Positions 18,466 to 26,778 of a DNA stretch of 64,000 bases are shown here, in pieces; the first letter of the stretch is position 1; every line of letters starts with the position of its first letter. This DNA comes from Mucilaginibacter sp. JRF (GTDB lineage: Bacteria; Bacteroidota; Bacteroidia; Sphingobacteriales; Sphingobacteriaceae), in contig NZ_JADFBY010000008.1 of assembly GCF_015223065.1 (NCBI RefSeq), forward strand, positions 1-64,000, read 5' to 3'. Under the pieces are notes generated by a model, which did not search any database, was not told the origin of the DNA, and saw only the letters and a program-made list of their open reading frames with translations. The position numbers and the translations under genes are program-made.

Positions 18466-19905
18466 TTATGGTTTTTGCCACCAAACCTGTGTACTGATAA
18501 CATCGGCACCCTGAGCGGCAACCGCTGCACGATAGTTTTCGCTATTAGCGGCCTGTACATAAACCGGATAATTTAAGCGGGCCGGCATAACACCACCATT
18601 GTCAAGCCCTGAACCTTTTGGCAAAACGGGGTGGCCGGTGCGGCGGTACTCAAACCACGATTGCATATCGGTAAAGAATAATGAGTAATACTTTTGCTTG
18701 TGTATCAGCTCCATTTTTTGATCGAGCGTATAGCTATCATCCCACTTAATTAATGTATAATTCATGTAGTTTGATGGCACTGTGTACCCCCACATGGTAA
18801 TGGCAGCTGTTATACCATCCTGATAATATTGTTGCGCTGGTTTTGAGGTGATCCAACCTTTTGCGGCTGCTTCGGCAAGGGTAAACTGCACTTCGGCATA
18901 GTTTAACATATTACCTAACAATGGCTCTTTTTGCAAAGTTGTTGGCAAGGTTGATTTAGCAACCGGAACCTGCCCTACCGGGTAACCACTTGGAATACCG
19001 GCATACTCCCCATCAAATACTGTAGCCCACTTGCCTACGCGCGGATCGCTCCATTCGTTCAAATTATCAACAAAGAAACTTGCCAGTTTTGGTGTATACC
19101 AGTCGGCAGGGCGCCAGGTTGAGAACGGCGATACATAAGGTGCTGTACCTGTCCATTTTAAAATGGCCGACTCGGCATTGCTGGTCATGATAGGATAATT
19201 AGTGGCGCTTACATCAACCATATCCTTTATCTTATCAATAGCAGCTTGGTCTTTAGCCGAAACACGCATAAGCAAACGCAGATATAATGAGTTACCAAAC
19301 TTGCGCCAGTTGGCGGCAACGCCACCAAATATCGGGTCGCTGGTATTAACTACGTTTGTACCTGTTTTTAAAAGCTCGTTAGCTTGTTCAAGGCGGGCGA
19401 ATATATCGGCATATATCTCTTGCTGGGTATCGAATTTCGGTAAAAACAGACCCTCTTTAGCCCGATTTGATTCAAAATAAGGCACATCACCATAAGTATC
19501 AGTAAGCATAGAGTATACCCACGATTGGCATATAAGCGATATAGCCATATAGGTATTGCTCAGGTTATCCTGCCCGCCGGTATATATATCCTTAAAGTTA
19601 GTGAGCTGCAAATACCAGGCATTCCATAAATAATCGGCCTCGGCAGCGCGTACTTCGTAACGGAATATCTTACCATCTGTATCGCCCATATTTACGGTGA
19701 TCTGCATTAACTCATTGGTTATACGCTGGCTGCGGCTCATGTTGGCGCTTACCACATCATTGATAGCAGGAGCCAGTAATGATTGCGGCAGGGCGAATGA
19801 GCTGCTGTTTGGATCGGTATTGATCTCCTGAAAATTACGGGTACATGATGCGCTGAATAATGATAATGATAGCGCCACTCCCCAAATAATATATTTCTTT
19901 TTCAT
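18466..19905 (-). CDS. SusD/RagB-like lipoprotein (SusD-like_2 type)
   Basis: 479 aa. Lipoprotein signal with Cys21 (LFSASC). The N-terminal FQEINTDPN and the segment TDTYGDVPYFES at about 135-147 are typical of the SusD-like 2 subgroup. The C-terminal region contains QKYYSLFFTDMQSWFEYRRTG, the equivalent of the SusD family signature. It pairs with the STN-bearing SusC (10 nt upstream) as outer-membrane lid. The substrate may not be a polysaccharide. Confidence 0.93.
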   Translation of the reverse strand: MKKKYIIWGVALSLSLFSASCTRNFQEINTDPNSSSFALPQSLLAPAINDVVSANMSRSQRITNELMQITVNMGDTDGKIFRYEVRAAEADYLWNAWYLQLTNFKDIYTGGQDNLSNTYMAISLICQSWVYSMLTDTYGDVPYFESNRAKEGLFLPKFDTQQEIYADIFARLEQANELLKTGTNVVNTSDPIFGGVAANWRKFGNSLYLRLLMRVSAKDQAAIDKIKDMVDVSATNYPIMTSNAESAILKWTGTAPYVSPFSTWRPADWYTPKLASFFVDNLNEWSDPRVGKWATVFDGEYAGIPSGYPVGQVPVAKSTLPTTLQKEPLLGNMLNYAEVQFTLAEAAAKGWITSKPAQQYYQDGITAAITMWGYTVPSNYMNYTLIKWDDSYTLDQKMELIHKQKYYSLFFTDMQSWFEYRRTGHPVLPKGSGLDNGGVMPARLNYPVYVQAANSENYRAAVAAQGADVISTQVWWQKP

Positions 19906-19915
19906 TGCTGTAATG

Positions 19916-22900
19916 TTAAAATGCTAAGGTTACGTTCATACCAAATGTGCGGGTTGAAGGTAGCTGGCCTAACTCAAAGCCACGGTTTATGTCGGCCCCG
20001 CTAAGGGTACCAAATTCCGGGTCGAATGCCGGCCAATCGCTGAATATGAGCAGGTCACGACCGTATACACCTACAACCGCGCGCCTCATGCCTATCTTTT
20101 TAGCAACTTTGGCAGGCAAGGTATAGTCAATACGCGCTTCTCGTAGTTTTAAGTAATCGGTTGAGTATGTTGTACCTTCCACGTTATCACGACCGGCGTG
20201 GGCATTGTGGTATGTAGTAATATTTTCGGCAATTACCGTGTTAGGGCTATAGCTGCCATCGGCATTACGTACCACACCATTACCTATTATACCATTGTAG
20301 CGGCCCGGCAATGTATTGGTTGTTTTACCTTGCTCGGTAAGTACCGCGCTGGTTAGTGAGTAACCTACGGCACCCGTTTGAGCATCAAACAAGAAACTTA
20401 AACTAAACTGATTGTAACGGAACTCATTTTGCAAGCTCGCCCTGAATTTCGGCATTGTATTACCCAGGTATTTTAAGTCGGTACCTAAAACCGGATAACC
20501 GTTTTCATAAACTATCTGCCCGTCAGGCGAGCGTTCATAACCACGACCGTAGAAATCGCCCATACTGCCACCAACCTTGGCTATGATGGCTCCGCGGCTA
20601 CCGGGGCCGTTTTGCAGGGTAAGCTCAGGTATACTATCCAACAGCTGTAATACCTCGTTACGGTTAGCGGTGAATGTACCGTTAATGTTCCACGTAAAGC
20701 CATTTTTAACCTTGAACGGAGTACCGTTAACCGCCAGCTCGATACCCCTGTTACGTATACGCCCGGCGTTAACCAATATGGTTGATACACCTGTTGACCT
20801 ATCCGGAATTGAATTCAGGTGCTGATCTTTGGTATCAGCAGTGTATAATGATAAATCAAAACCTAAACGATTTTTAAAGAATTTGGCCTCGATACCGGCC
20901 TCGTATGATATGGTGCGCAGTGGCCTTAAATTAAGGTTAGCTAACGACGAAGGATTTTCGAGCGCGCCACCCGGATAGGTAGGCAACGGCTGATAGTTGT
21001 ATGATGTACGATAAGGGATCAATGAACCGCTACCGGTAGATGATGCCGATCCGCGTACTTTAAAGTAATCTACAAATGAAGGGAATTTAAACACCTCGGT
21101 AGGTATAAAACTCATGTTGATACCCGGATAAAAGAATGATACATTATCCGTTCCGTACGGGGTTGCCAAAACGCTGTTCCAGTCGTTACGGGCAGTAAGG
21201 TCAACAAAAAGGTAGTCTTTATAGCTTGCAGTAAGTAAGCCGTAAAAGCTATTAATACTGTATTTGCTTTTGTATGGATATGCTGCAAGTACACCCGCGG
21301 TATTTGCCAGTTTATATATACCAGGGTAAGCCAATGAATCGGCACGCAACTCATCGCGGCTATAGGTATTACTTAATGTACTACCACCTGCTGTTGCCGA
21401 TATTTCAAAATCCTTGTTGATCTTTTTATTGTAGCGTAACAAGAAATCGGCAGTTACCTCCTGCGAGAAGATGTTTTGCGTGCGGTACATACCTTTTCTG
21501 AATTTCTCAGTATCCCAAGGGCGTTGCTGGGTTCGCTGATCGTAACCAAAATCAAGCGAGGTACGTACCATCATGCTTAATTCCTTAGTAAAATTATAGG
21601 TGGCCTGTATGTTGCCTGTAACACCATGACGATTCATGGTATTCAGCATCTGCTGTGTAATAAGATACGGATTATCCGGAAAGCTACTGAATGGATAACT
21701 TTGCTGAATATTCTCGCGACCAGGCAACCAGTAATCTTTAAGCCAGTCAATATTAGCGTTCGGCTCCCAAAACATATACCAGTACATAATAGACTGATTG
21801 TTGTAACCAACCGATGGCAGGTTATCGCTCTTTTTATTGGTATAATTAACTTTAGCAGCTATCTGGAACTTATCACTCATTTTTTGATTGATGGATAAAG
21901 CCACCGTATTACGATCGTAACCTGTATTAGGTATTATCCATGAGTTTTTTACGTTAGTTGCCGAAAAGCGGGCTGTGGTTTTATCATTACCACCATCAAC
22001 CGTAACCGAGTTGGTATAGGTTTTACCGGTTTCAAAAAAGTTGCGTATATCATTAACATAAGGTACCCATGGTGTGCGTGTGGTTGCTTTGGTATGCGTA
22101 ACCGGATCGTACTGATAGAACATTTGCCCATCAAACTTAGGCCCCCAGGCTGAGCTGGTGCTGCGTGTGCTGGCACCATCTTCTGACGCGTTGTACGAAT
22201 AGTAATTAGCTCCATCAACACCCTGACCGTACTCGTATTGCAGATCGGGCCAGCGGTTAATGCTTTCCATCGCGAAGTTTGAGTTGATGGTGACATTTAC
22301 ACCCTTATTACGTGCCGAGCCTGCTTTTGTAGTGATGATGATAGCACCATTAGCGCCACGCTGACCATAAAGCGCCGAAGCGTTAGAACCTTTTAACACG
22401 GTGATATTCTCAATATCCGATGGGTTGATGTCATTTAATCCCGAACCAAAATCCACCGGGGTTTCATCGGCCAGGTATGAACTTGCTCCATAACCTGTAG
22501 CACGACCGCTACCGTTGTTGATCACCACACCATCAACCACAATCAGGGCTTCGTTCTCGCCGGTAAGGTTATTCTCGCCACGTAAAATAATTTTGTTTGA
22601 ACCGGTTGGGCCACCGTTTGAGCGTAACAGGTTTAAACCTGCAACCTTGCCCGATAACGCGTCCGTCCAGTTATTTGACGGGGCATTGGCAATATCCTCA
22701 CCTTGTATAACTGTAGCGGCATAGCCTAACGCTTTTTCTTCGCGTTTTATGCCTAAAGCAGTTACCACAACCTCGTTCAATGAAGTATTCGCTGTAGCCA
22801 GTTTTATCTTTACATTGTTATCAGCGTTTTGATAACGGGCAGTGAACGTATCAAAACCTATCATGGCGAAGCTTACAGGCGCACCTGATGTTATACGTAT

Positions 22901-23338
22901 GGTAAACTGACCATCAGCATTAGTACTGCCTAATGATTTTTTAGCGATGTTGGTAATAGTTACACCCGCTAATGGCAAACCATCATCGGCCGAGGTAACT
23001 GTACCGCTCACAATAAAAGCATCAACCTTTTTAAATACCAGGTTGCCGCCAATATTGCGTATGCCTACACCTGCCTGCTGCTCTATCTCGGTGATTAGTT
23101 GGCCAAGTGTTAGATCAGTTGATGAAAGATTGATCTTTCCGGCAGTATTTACATCAGCATCATATGATACCTTGTAATTATATACCGATTGCAGGCGATC
23201 GATTATACTTGAAATAGTAACCTGCTTACTATTGAATTTGAGCTGCCTCATTTGCGCATGCAGCGGCAAAGCAAACATGCAGCACAATATGGCACATAAG
23301 TAATTCCGAACTTTTTTGTGTAAAAATTTTCGATACAT
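19916..23338 (-). CDS. SusC/RagA TonB-linked transporter with STN signalling domain
   Basis: 1140 aa. After the signal peptide there is an STN (secretin/TonB short N-terminal) domain at about 35-108, then a CarboxypepD_reg domain (about 110-192), a plug (LNEVVVTALGIKREEKALGYAATVI; VVDGVVIN) and a barrel ending in FGMNVTLAF. The STN domain contacts FecR-type anti-sigma factors across the periplasm, and the FecR gene is only 9 nt upstream, so the receptor, FecR and ECF sigma encoded here form one signalling unit. The imported ligand probably induces the operon. Confidence 0.95.
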   Translation of the reverse strand: MYRKFLHKKVRNYLCAILCCMFALPLHAQMRQLKFNSKQVTISSIIDRLQSVYNYKVSYDADVNTAGKINLSSTDLTLGQLITEIEQQAGVGIRNIGGNLVFKKVDAFIVSGTVTSADDGLPLAGVTITNIAKKSLGSTNADGQFTIRITSGAPVSFAMIGFDTFTARYQNADNNVKIKLATANTSLNEVVVTALGIKREEKALGYAATVIQGEDIANAPSNNWTDALSGKVAGLNLLRSNGGPTGSNKIILRGENNLTGENEALIVVDGVVINNGSGRATGYGASSYLADETPVDFGSGLNDINPSDIENITVLKGSNASALYGQRGANGAIIITTKAGSARNKGVNVTINSNFAMESINRWPDLQYEYGQGVDGANYYSYNASEDGASTRSTSSAWGPKFDGQMFYQYDPVTHTKATTRTPWVPYVNDIRNFFETGKTYTNSVTVDGGNDKTTARFSATNVKNSWIIPNTGYDRNTVALSINQKMSDKFQIAAKVNYTNKKSDNLPSVGYNNQSIMYWYMFWEPNANIDWLKDYWLPGRENIQQSYPFSSFPDNPYLITQQMLNTMNRHGVTGNIQATYNFTKELSMMVRTSLDFGYDQRTQQRPWDTEKFRKGMYRTQNIFSQEVTADFLLRYNKKINKDFEISATAGGSTLSNTYSRDELRADSLAYPGIYKLANTAGVLAAYPYKSKYSINSFYGLLTASYKDYLFVDLTARNDWNSVLATPYGTDNVSFFYPGINMSFIPTEVFKFPSFVDYFKVRGSASSTGSGSLIPYRTSYNYQPLPTYPGGALENPSSLANLNLRPLRTISYEAGIEAKFFKNRLGFDLSLYTADTKDQHLNSIPDRSTGVSTILVNAGRIRNRGIELAVNGTPFKVKNGFTWNINGTFTANRNEVLQLLDSIPELTLQNGPGSRGAIIAKVGGSMGDFYGRGYERSPDGQIVYENGYPVLGTDLKYLGNTMPKFRASLQNEFRYNQFSLSFLFDAQTGAVGYSLTSAVLTEQGKTTNTLPGRYNGIIGNGVVRNADGSYSPNTVIAENITTYHNAHAGRDNVEGTTYSTDYLKLREARIDYTLPAKVAKKIGMRRAVVGVYGRDLLIFSDWPAFDPEFGTLSGADINRGFELGQLPSTRTFGMNVTLAF

Positions 23339-23347
23339 GATTAATGA

Positions 23348-24334
23348 TTAGTAAAAAATAATCGTTTGTGGATTTTTGTATTTGTAGTGTATTCCGGTAG
23401 CGTAGTTTAAGCCTTCGAGCAGTTTATCCAGACCGTTATCCTGCATTTCGCCGCTAAACAGGCTGTACTTTTTATCCGCCGATGGCTCTACCTCTATTTT
23501 GATATGGTAATATTGCTCCAGCTTGTTCGCTATTTGCGAGGCATTACTCTTGCTGAAATAAAGTGTTCCATTAAGCAGACTTTCAGCTTCCTGCACGTTT
23601 ACAGCCTGTTTTTGAGCTGTATGCGCGGTCAAATTGTAATTCAACTGCTCACCCGCCTTAATAAAATAAGTGCGCTTACCCTCAACAAAACCTACTAAAC
23701 CTGTGGCTACCTTGATATGCTCTGACACGCCTTTGTGCGAGTAAACATTAAATGATGTACCCAGCACGTTAACCTGTAGATTGTTAGCTGTACGTACTAT
23801 GAATGATCTTTTAGCATCGTGCTTAACATCAAAGAATGCTTCGCCATGCAGGCGTACTTCGCGTTTTGCTTCACCGTAGGCATTGCTTACCTCTAATGCG
23901 GCATCAGGGCCTAAATAAACTTGCGTACCATCGGGCAAGGCCACTTTTTTGCGCAATGGCGATTTTTTTATTAATGTATAATTGCTATCATAAGCCTCCT
24001 TTTTACGTTGTAATGAGTACCAGGTAAAACAGCAAACCAATACTAATGAGGCTGCCACCCCGGCCCACGCGTATAACCTCGATACTTTAGTTTGCTTAAT
24101 CTGCTTTGGGCCGGCATACATTTTATCGAGTAGCTTAACCCACTCGGTATGTATAACCTCATCTTTAACCGGCTCGTTAGCTTTTTGGCTACGCTCCTGT
24201 AAGTGTTGCAGCAGCAACTTATTTTCAGGTCGCTCGCCAAGCCATGTTTCCACCTCGGCGTTTTCGGCCTCTGTAGTTTCTTTGTTCAGGTATTTTATAA
24301 GTATCTCCCAGTTCACTGCGATCTTTTTATACAT
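23348..24334 (-). CDS. FecR-family anti-sigma factor
   Basis: 328 aa. A cytoplasmic N-terminal segment (about 1-85), one membrane span at about 88-106 (LYAWAGVAASLVLVCCFTWY), then the periplasmic FecR domain (REVRLHGEAFFDVKHD; VNVLGTSFNVYS) and a C-terminal DUF4974 domain that contacts the STN domain of SusC. It is expected to hold or activate the ECF sigma depending on receptor state. It is separated from the sigma gene by the phosphoesterase gene, an uncommon arrangement. A 133-nt gap lies upstream, so an internal promoter is possible. Confidence 0.92.
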   Translation of the reverse strand: MYKKIAVNWEILIKYLNKETTEAENAEVETWLGERPENKLLLQHLQERSQKANEPVKDEVIHTEWVKLLDKMYAGPKQIKQTKVSRLYAWAGVAASLVLVCCFTWYSLQRKKEAYDSNYTLIKKSPLRKKVALPDGTQVYLGPDAALEVSNAYGEAKREVRLHGEAFFDVKHDAKRSFIVRTANNLQVNVLGTSFNVYSHKGVSEHIKVATGLVGFVEGKRTYFIKAGEQLNYNLTAHTAQKQAVNVQEAESLLNGTLYFSKSNASQIANKLEQYYHIKIEVEPSADKKYSLFSGEMQDNGLDKLLEGLNYATGIHYKYKNPQTIIFY

Positions 24335-24467
24335 AAGAGAGCGGGAGTTCCCCTTTCCACTGAAAGAAATAGTTAAGCGTTTATGAAGTAATTGTTAAGA
24401 GCCACCAAAAACAGGAAAAGCTGCCCTGCTAAGCAGAAACAGCCCTCCATCAAGTGAAAAATCTTAA

Positions 24468-25964
24468 TTATACCAGATCCATATCCTGGGTATATTTATT
24501 ACCGAAACGGTCAGTTGCCGTTACGGTTATCTTTTTTGCTCCTGCCGATGGTTTAGCAAAAAACAGGTGATCGGTCAGGGTTGGATCAACCCATTTATGT
24601 TTTTTTGGTAGCTGGTCGCCTTTGTAAAGCTCAACCGTCCACGGGTCATAATCAATACGTTGCTCCATGTTGCCTTTAAGCACACCGTCCTCATACCATT
24701 GCACGGTCCATTTGCTATCCCAGTTCCAAACGTTGGCTACTACTTCGTCAGGCGCGGTTTGCAGGTAGCCTTTTTTGTATATTTTAAGCTGATAATCTTT
24801 CGGCTTGCCGGTTGATTTATAATACCAGCTGATATCGCCACCCTTAACTTCATAAACCGCATACCCCGATGGCGCTCCATCGCTACAGATAGGGCCCGTC
24901 CACCATGCACCGCAAACGGTACCGTGTACGTGTTCTATCATATTACGGTCTTCCCATTTCTCGTTCATGTGCGTATGGCCCGACATGATGTGAACTTTAT
25001 ATGGCGCTAATATTTTATATAACTGCTCACGGTTTGATACCACACCACCCAGTTCATCATCCTTAGCATTGGTGCGGCGTTTAACACCGGTATTAGTAGG
25101 TATGTGTAATGATACCACCACAGTTGTACCCGGCTTAACGTGCGATAGATCCTGCTCCAGCCATTGCAACTGTGTTTCGGTTAAGTAACCTATGTAGCGT
25201 TTGGCTGTGCCGATAAAAAACACATCATCTAAAACCACATAATGCACCTGCCCACGATTATATGAATAGTAAGTAGGCCCAAAATTCTTTTTAAAGGTTT
25301 GTGCCGAAAAATCATCCGTACGGGCATCCAGATCCATATCATGGTTACCTATCAAGTTAAAGAATGGCAGGCCAGACATACCTATGGCTTTTTTATAATC
25401 CTCATAAAGCTCAAAGTGATCCCACACTAAATCGCCGCAGCCAATGCCGTGCATTAGCGTACCGGCCGGGTACGATGCTACCAGATCACGCAGATCAGGA
25501 GCGGTTGTTTCGAGCATTATGGCTGCATCCTTTTTAGAGATAATTTGCGGATCGGCCCAAACTACGAAAGTGTGGTTGATATCTTCTTTTTCAAGACGGG
25601 TTAAACTGAAATCGGCCTTAAATACGCTTTGGTTATTATCTATCTGCTTAAAAAACTGGGTGATGCTTTTTTCATGAGGAAAAGCGTAACCGGCGGGCAA
25701 ACTGATGTAAACAAACTGCGCTGTTTTGTTGCTTAGTATTTGGTAATTGCCACCCTTATCGGTAAGTACAATGTTAATACCATCGGTAACGGCTACATTG
25801 GCTAACCCCTGCCCGTTGCTAAGCACTCGGCCTTTAAGGGTAATGTTGGCAATATCAACTTTTTCGGAAGCGGCAACAACCGGTTCGGCATTGATAACCG
25901 CTGGCATGCTTAGCATAGCGCCGGTTAATCCCAGGCCTTTAATAAAATCTCTTCTGTTCGACAT
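24468..25964 (-). CDS. Exported calcineurin-like metallophosphoesterase
   Basis: 498 aa. Tat-type signal (SNRRDFIKGLG and a hydrophobic stretch to about residue 31). Three parts: an N-terminal beta domain (about 40-120), the metallophosphatase core (VVWADPQI at about 135, GDLVWDH, GNHDMD, LHIPTN, SGHTHMN as metal and phosphate ligands) and a C-terminal MetallophosC domain (about 365-498). All core ligand motifs are present, so it should be active on a phosphomonoester or diester in the periplasm or at the surface. It sits between the sigma and FecR genes, hence likely co-regulated with the SusCD transporter. Confidence 0.88.
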   Translation of the reverse strand: MSNRRDFIKGLGLTGAMLSMPAVINAEPVVAASEKVDIANITLKGRVLSNGQGLANVAVTDGINIVLTDKGGNYQILSNKTAQFVYISLPAGYAFPHEKSITQFFKQIDNNQSVFKADFSLTRLEKEDINHTFVVWADPQIISKKDAAIMLETTAPDLRDLVASYPAGTLMHGIGCGDLVWDHFELYEDYKKAIGMSGLPFFNLIGNHDMDLDARTDDFSAQTFKKNFGPTYYSYNRGQVHYVVLDDVFFIGTAKRYIGYLTETQLQWLEQDLSHVKPGTTVVVSLHIPTNTGVKRRTNAKDDELGGVVSNREQLYKILAPYKVHIMSGHTHMNEKWEDRNMIEHVHGTVCGAWWTGPICSDGAPSGYAVYEVKGGDISWYYKSTGKPKDYQLKIYKKGYLQTAPDEVVANVWNWDSKWTVQWYEDGVLKGNMEQRIDYDPWTVELYKGDQLPKKHKWVDPTLTDHLFFAKPSAGAKKITVTATDRFGNKYTQDMDLV

Positions 25965-26031
25965 ATGTTTTATTACAAGATATCTTTTAAGAAAAGGGCA
26001 AAGACTTACCTGTTTCCCCCGAAAAAAATCG

Positions 26032-26649
26032 TTAAATAAATGTTAACATTATATTAACCAGCAGAAGCCCGCCGGCAATAGTAGCACGGTCGTAATTTTC
26101 ATGACGCATGTAGTAGCCTAATTGCTCGATGGCTTCGCGCATATGATATTCTATCTTCTTTTCGGTAACATCGAGCACCTTGGCTATTTCGTGATTCTTT
26201 AACCCGGTAAGGCGCAGTTGGATGATCTCCTTACGCATGGCAGGTAATTTATTAATCATCCGCTCAACAATTTTCACCGACTCCTTGGCTACCAAACGCT
26301 CAAACGGACTAAATGCCTGTTCGCTGATATTCCAGCAATCTTCGGTTAATTCATCAGTTTGCTTTGATGAGAGCACTTTTAAGGCGCCATTACGTGCCGC
26401 GCGAAAAAGATATGCCCTGATGTTTGTTATCTGAAGGTTATCTCTCTGCATCCACAGGTTAAGAAACATGTCCGACAGCACGTCCTTTGCCTCGTCGTCA
26501 TCTTTAACCATGGTATGGACGTACCTGAACAGGGACGAGTAATGTTCCCTGAAAATTACTTCAAGGTTATGGAGGGTGTTTATTTGAACTTCGCTTACCG
26601 TATGCATGCCGGTTGCAAAATTAATCGCCATCGGGCGGTCGGCAGACAT
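26032..26649 (-). CDS. ECF RNA polymerase sigma-70 factor (Bacteroidetes type)
   Basis: Up to 205 aa. Sigma-70 region 2 at about 32-100 (FREHYSSLFRYVHTMVKDDDEAKDVLSDMFLNLW split over the region) and region 4 at about 130-180 (RKEIIQLRLTGLKNHEIAKVLDVTEKKIEYHM). The last about 17 residues are hydrophobic (TIAGGLLLVNIMLTF), possibly a membrane-associated tail. Possible starts are the ATG at 26649, 26631 or 26607; conservation begins after residue 20, so any is possible. It probably drives the SusC2 operon and is controlled by the downstream FecR. Confidence 0.92.
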   Translation of the reverse strand: MSADRPMAINFATGMHTVSEVQINTLHNLEVIFREHYSSLFRYVHTMVKDDDEAKDVLSDMFLNLWMQRDNLQITNIRAYLFRAARNGALKVLSSKQTDELTEDCWNISEQAFSPFERLVAKESVKIVERMINKLPAMRKEIIQLRLTGLKNHEIAKVLDVTEKKIEYHMREAIEQLGYYMRHENYDRATIAGGLLLVNIMLTFI

Positions 26650-26721
26650 CCACGCTATTAACTTTATGTTAATTCTGACACAGTATGTTTGTTACAAATT
26701 ATTAACCAAACATATAAGGTA

Positions 26722-26766
26722 AAAATTAAGAGAGGCGATCAAATACTGATCGCCTCTCTTAATTTT
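26722..26766 (-). terminator. 20-bp perfect hairpin terminator
   Basis: The arms 26722-26741 and 26747-26766 are perfect 20-nt complements (cores GAGAGGCGATCA / TGATCGCCTCTC) with a 5-nt loop; the AT-rich stem ends give a T-run on the minus strand. It lies 12 nt after the stop of the MG2/plug protein gene and before the sigma gene, so it separates the two transcripts. Confidence 0.88.
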
Positions 26767-26778
26767 ATATTCTCTGAC

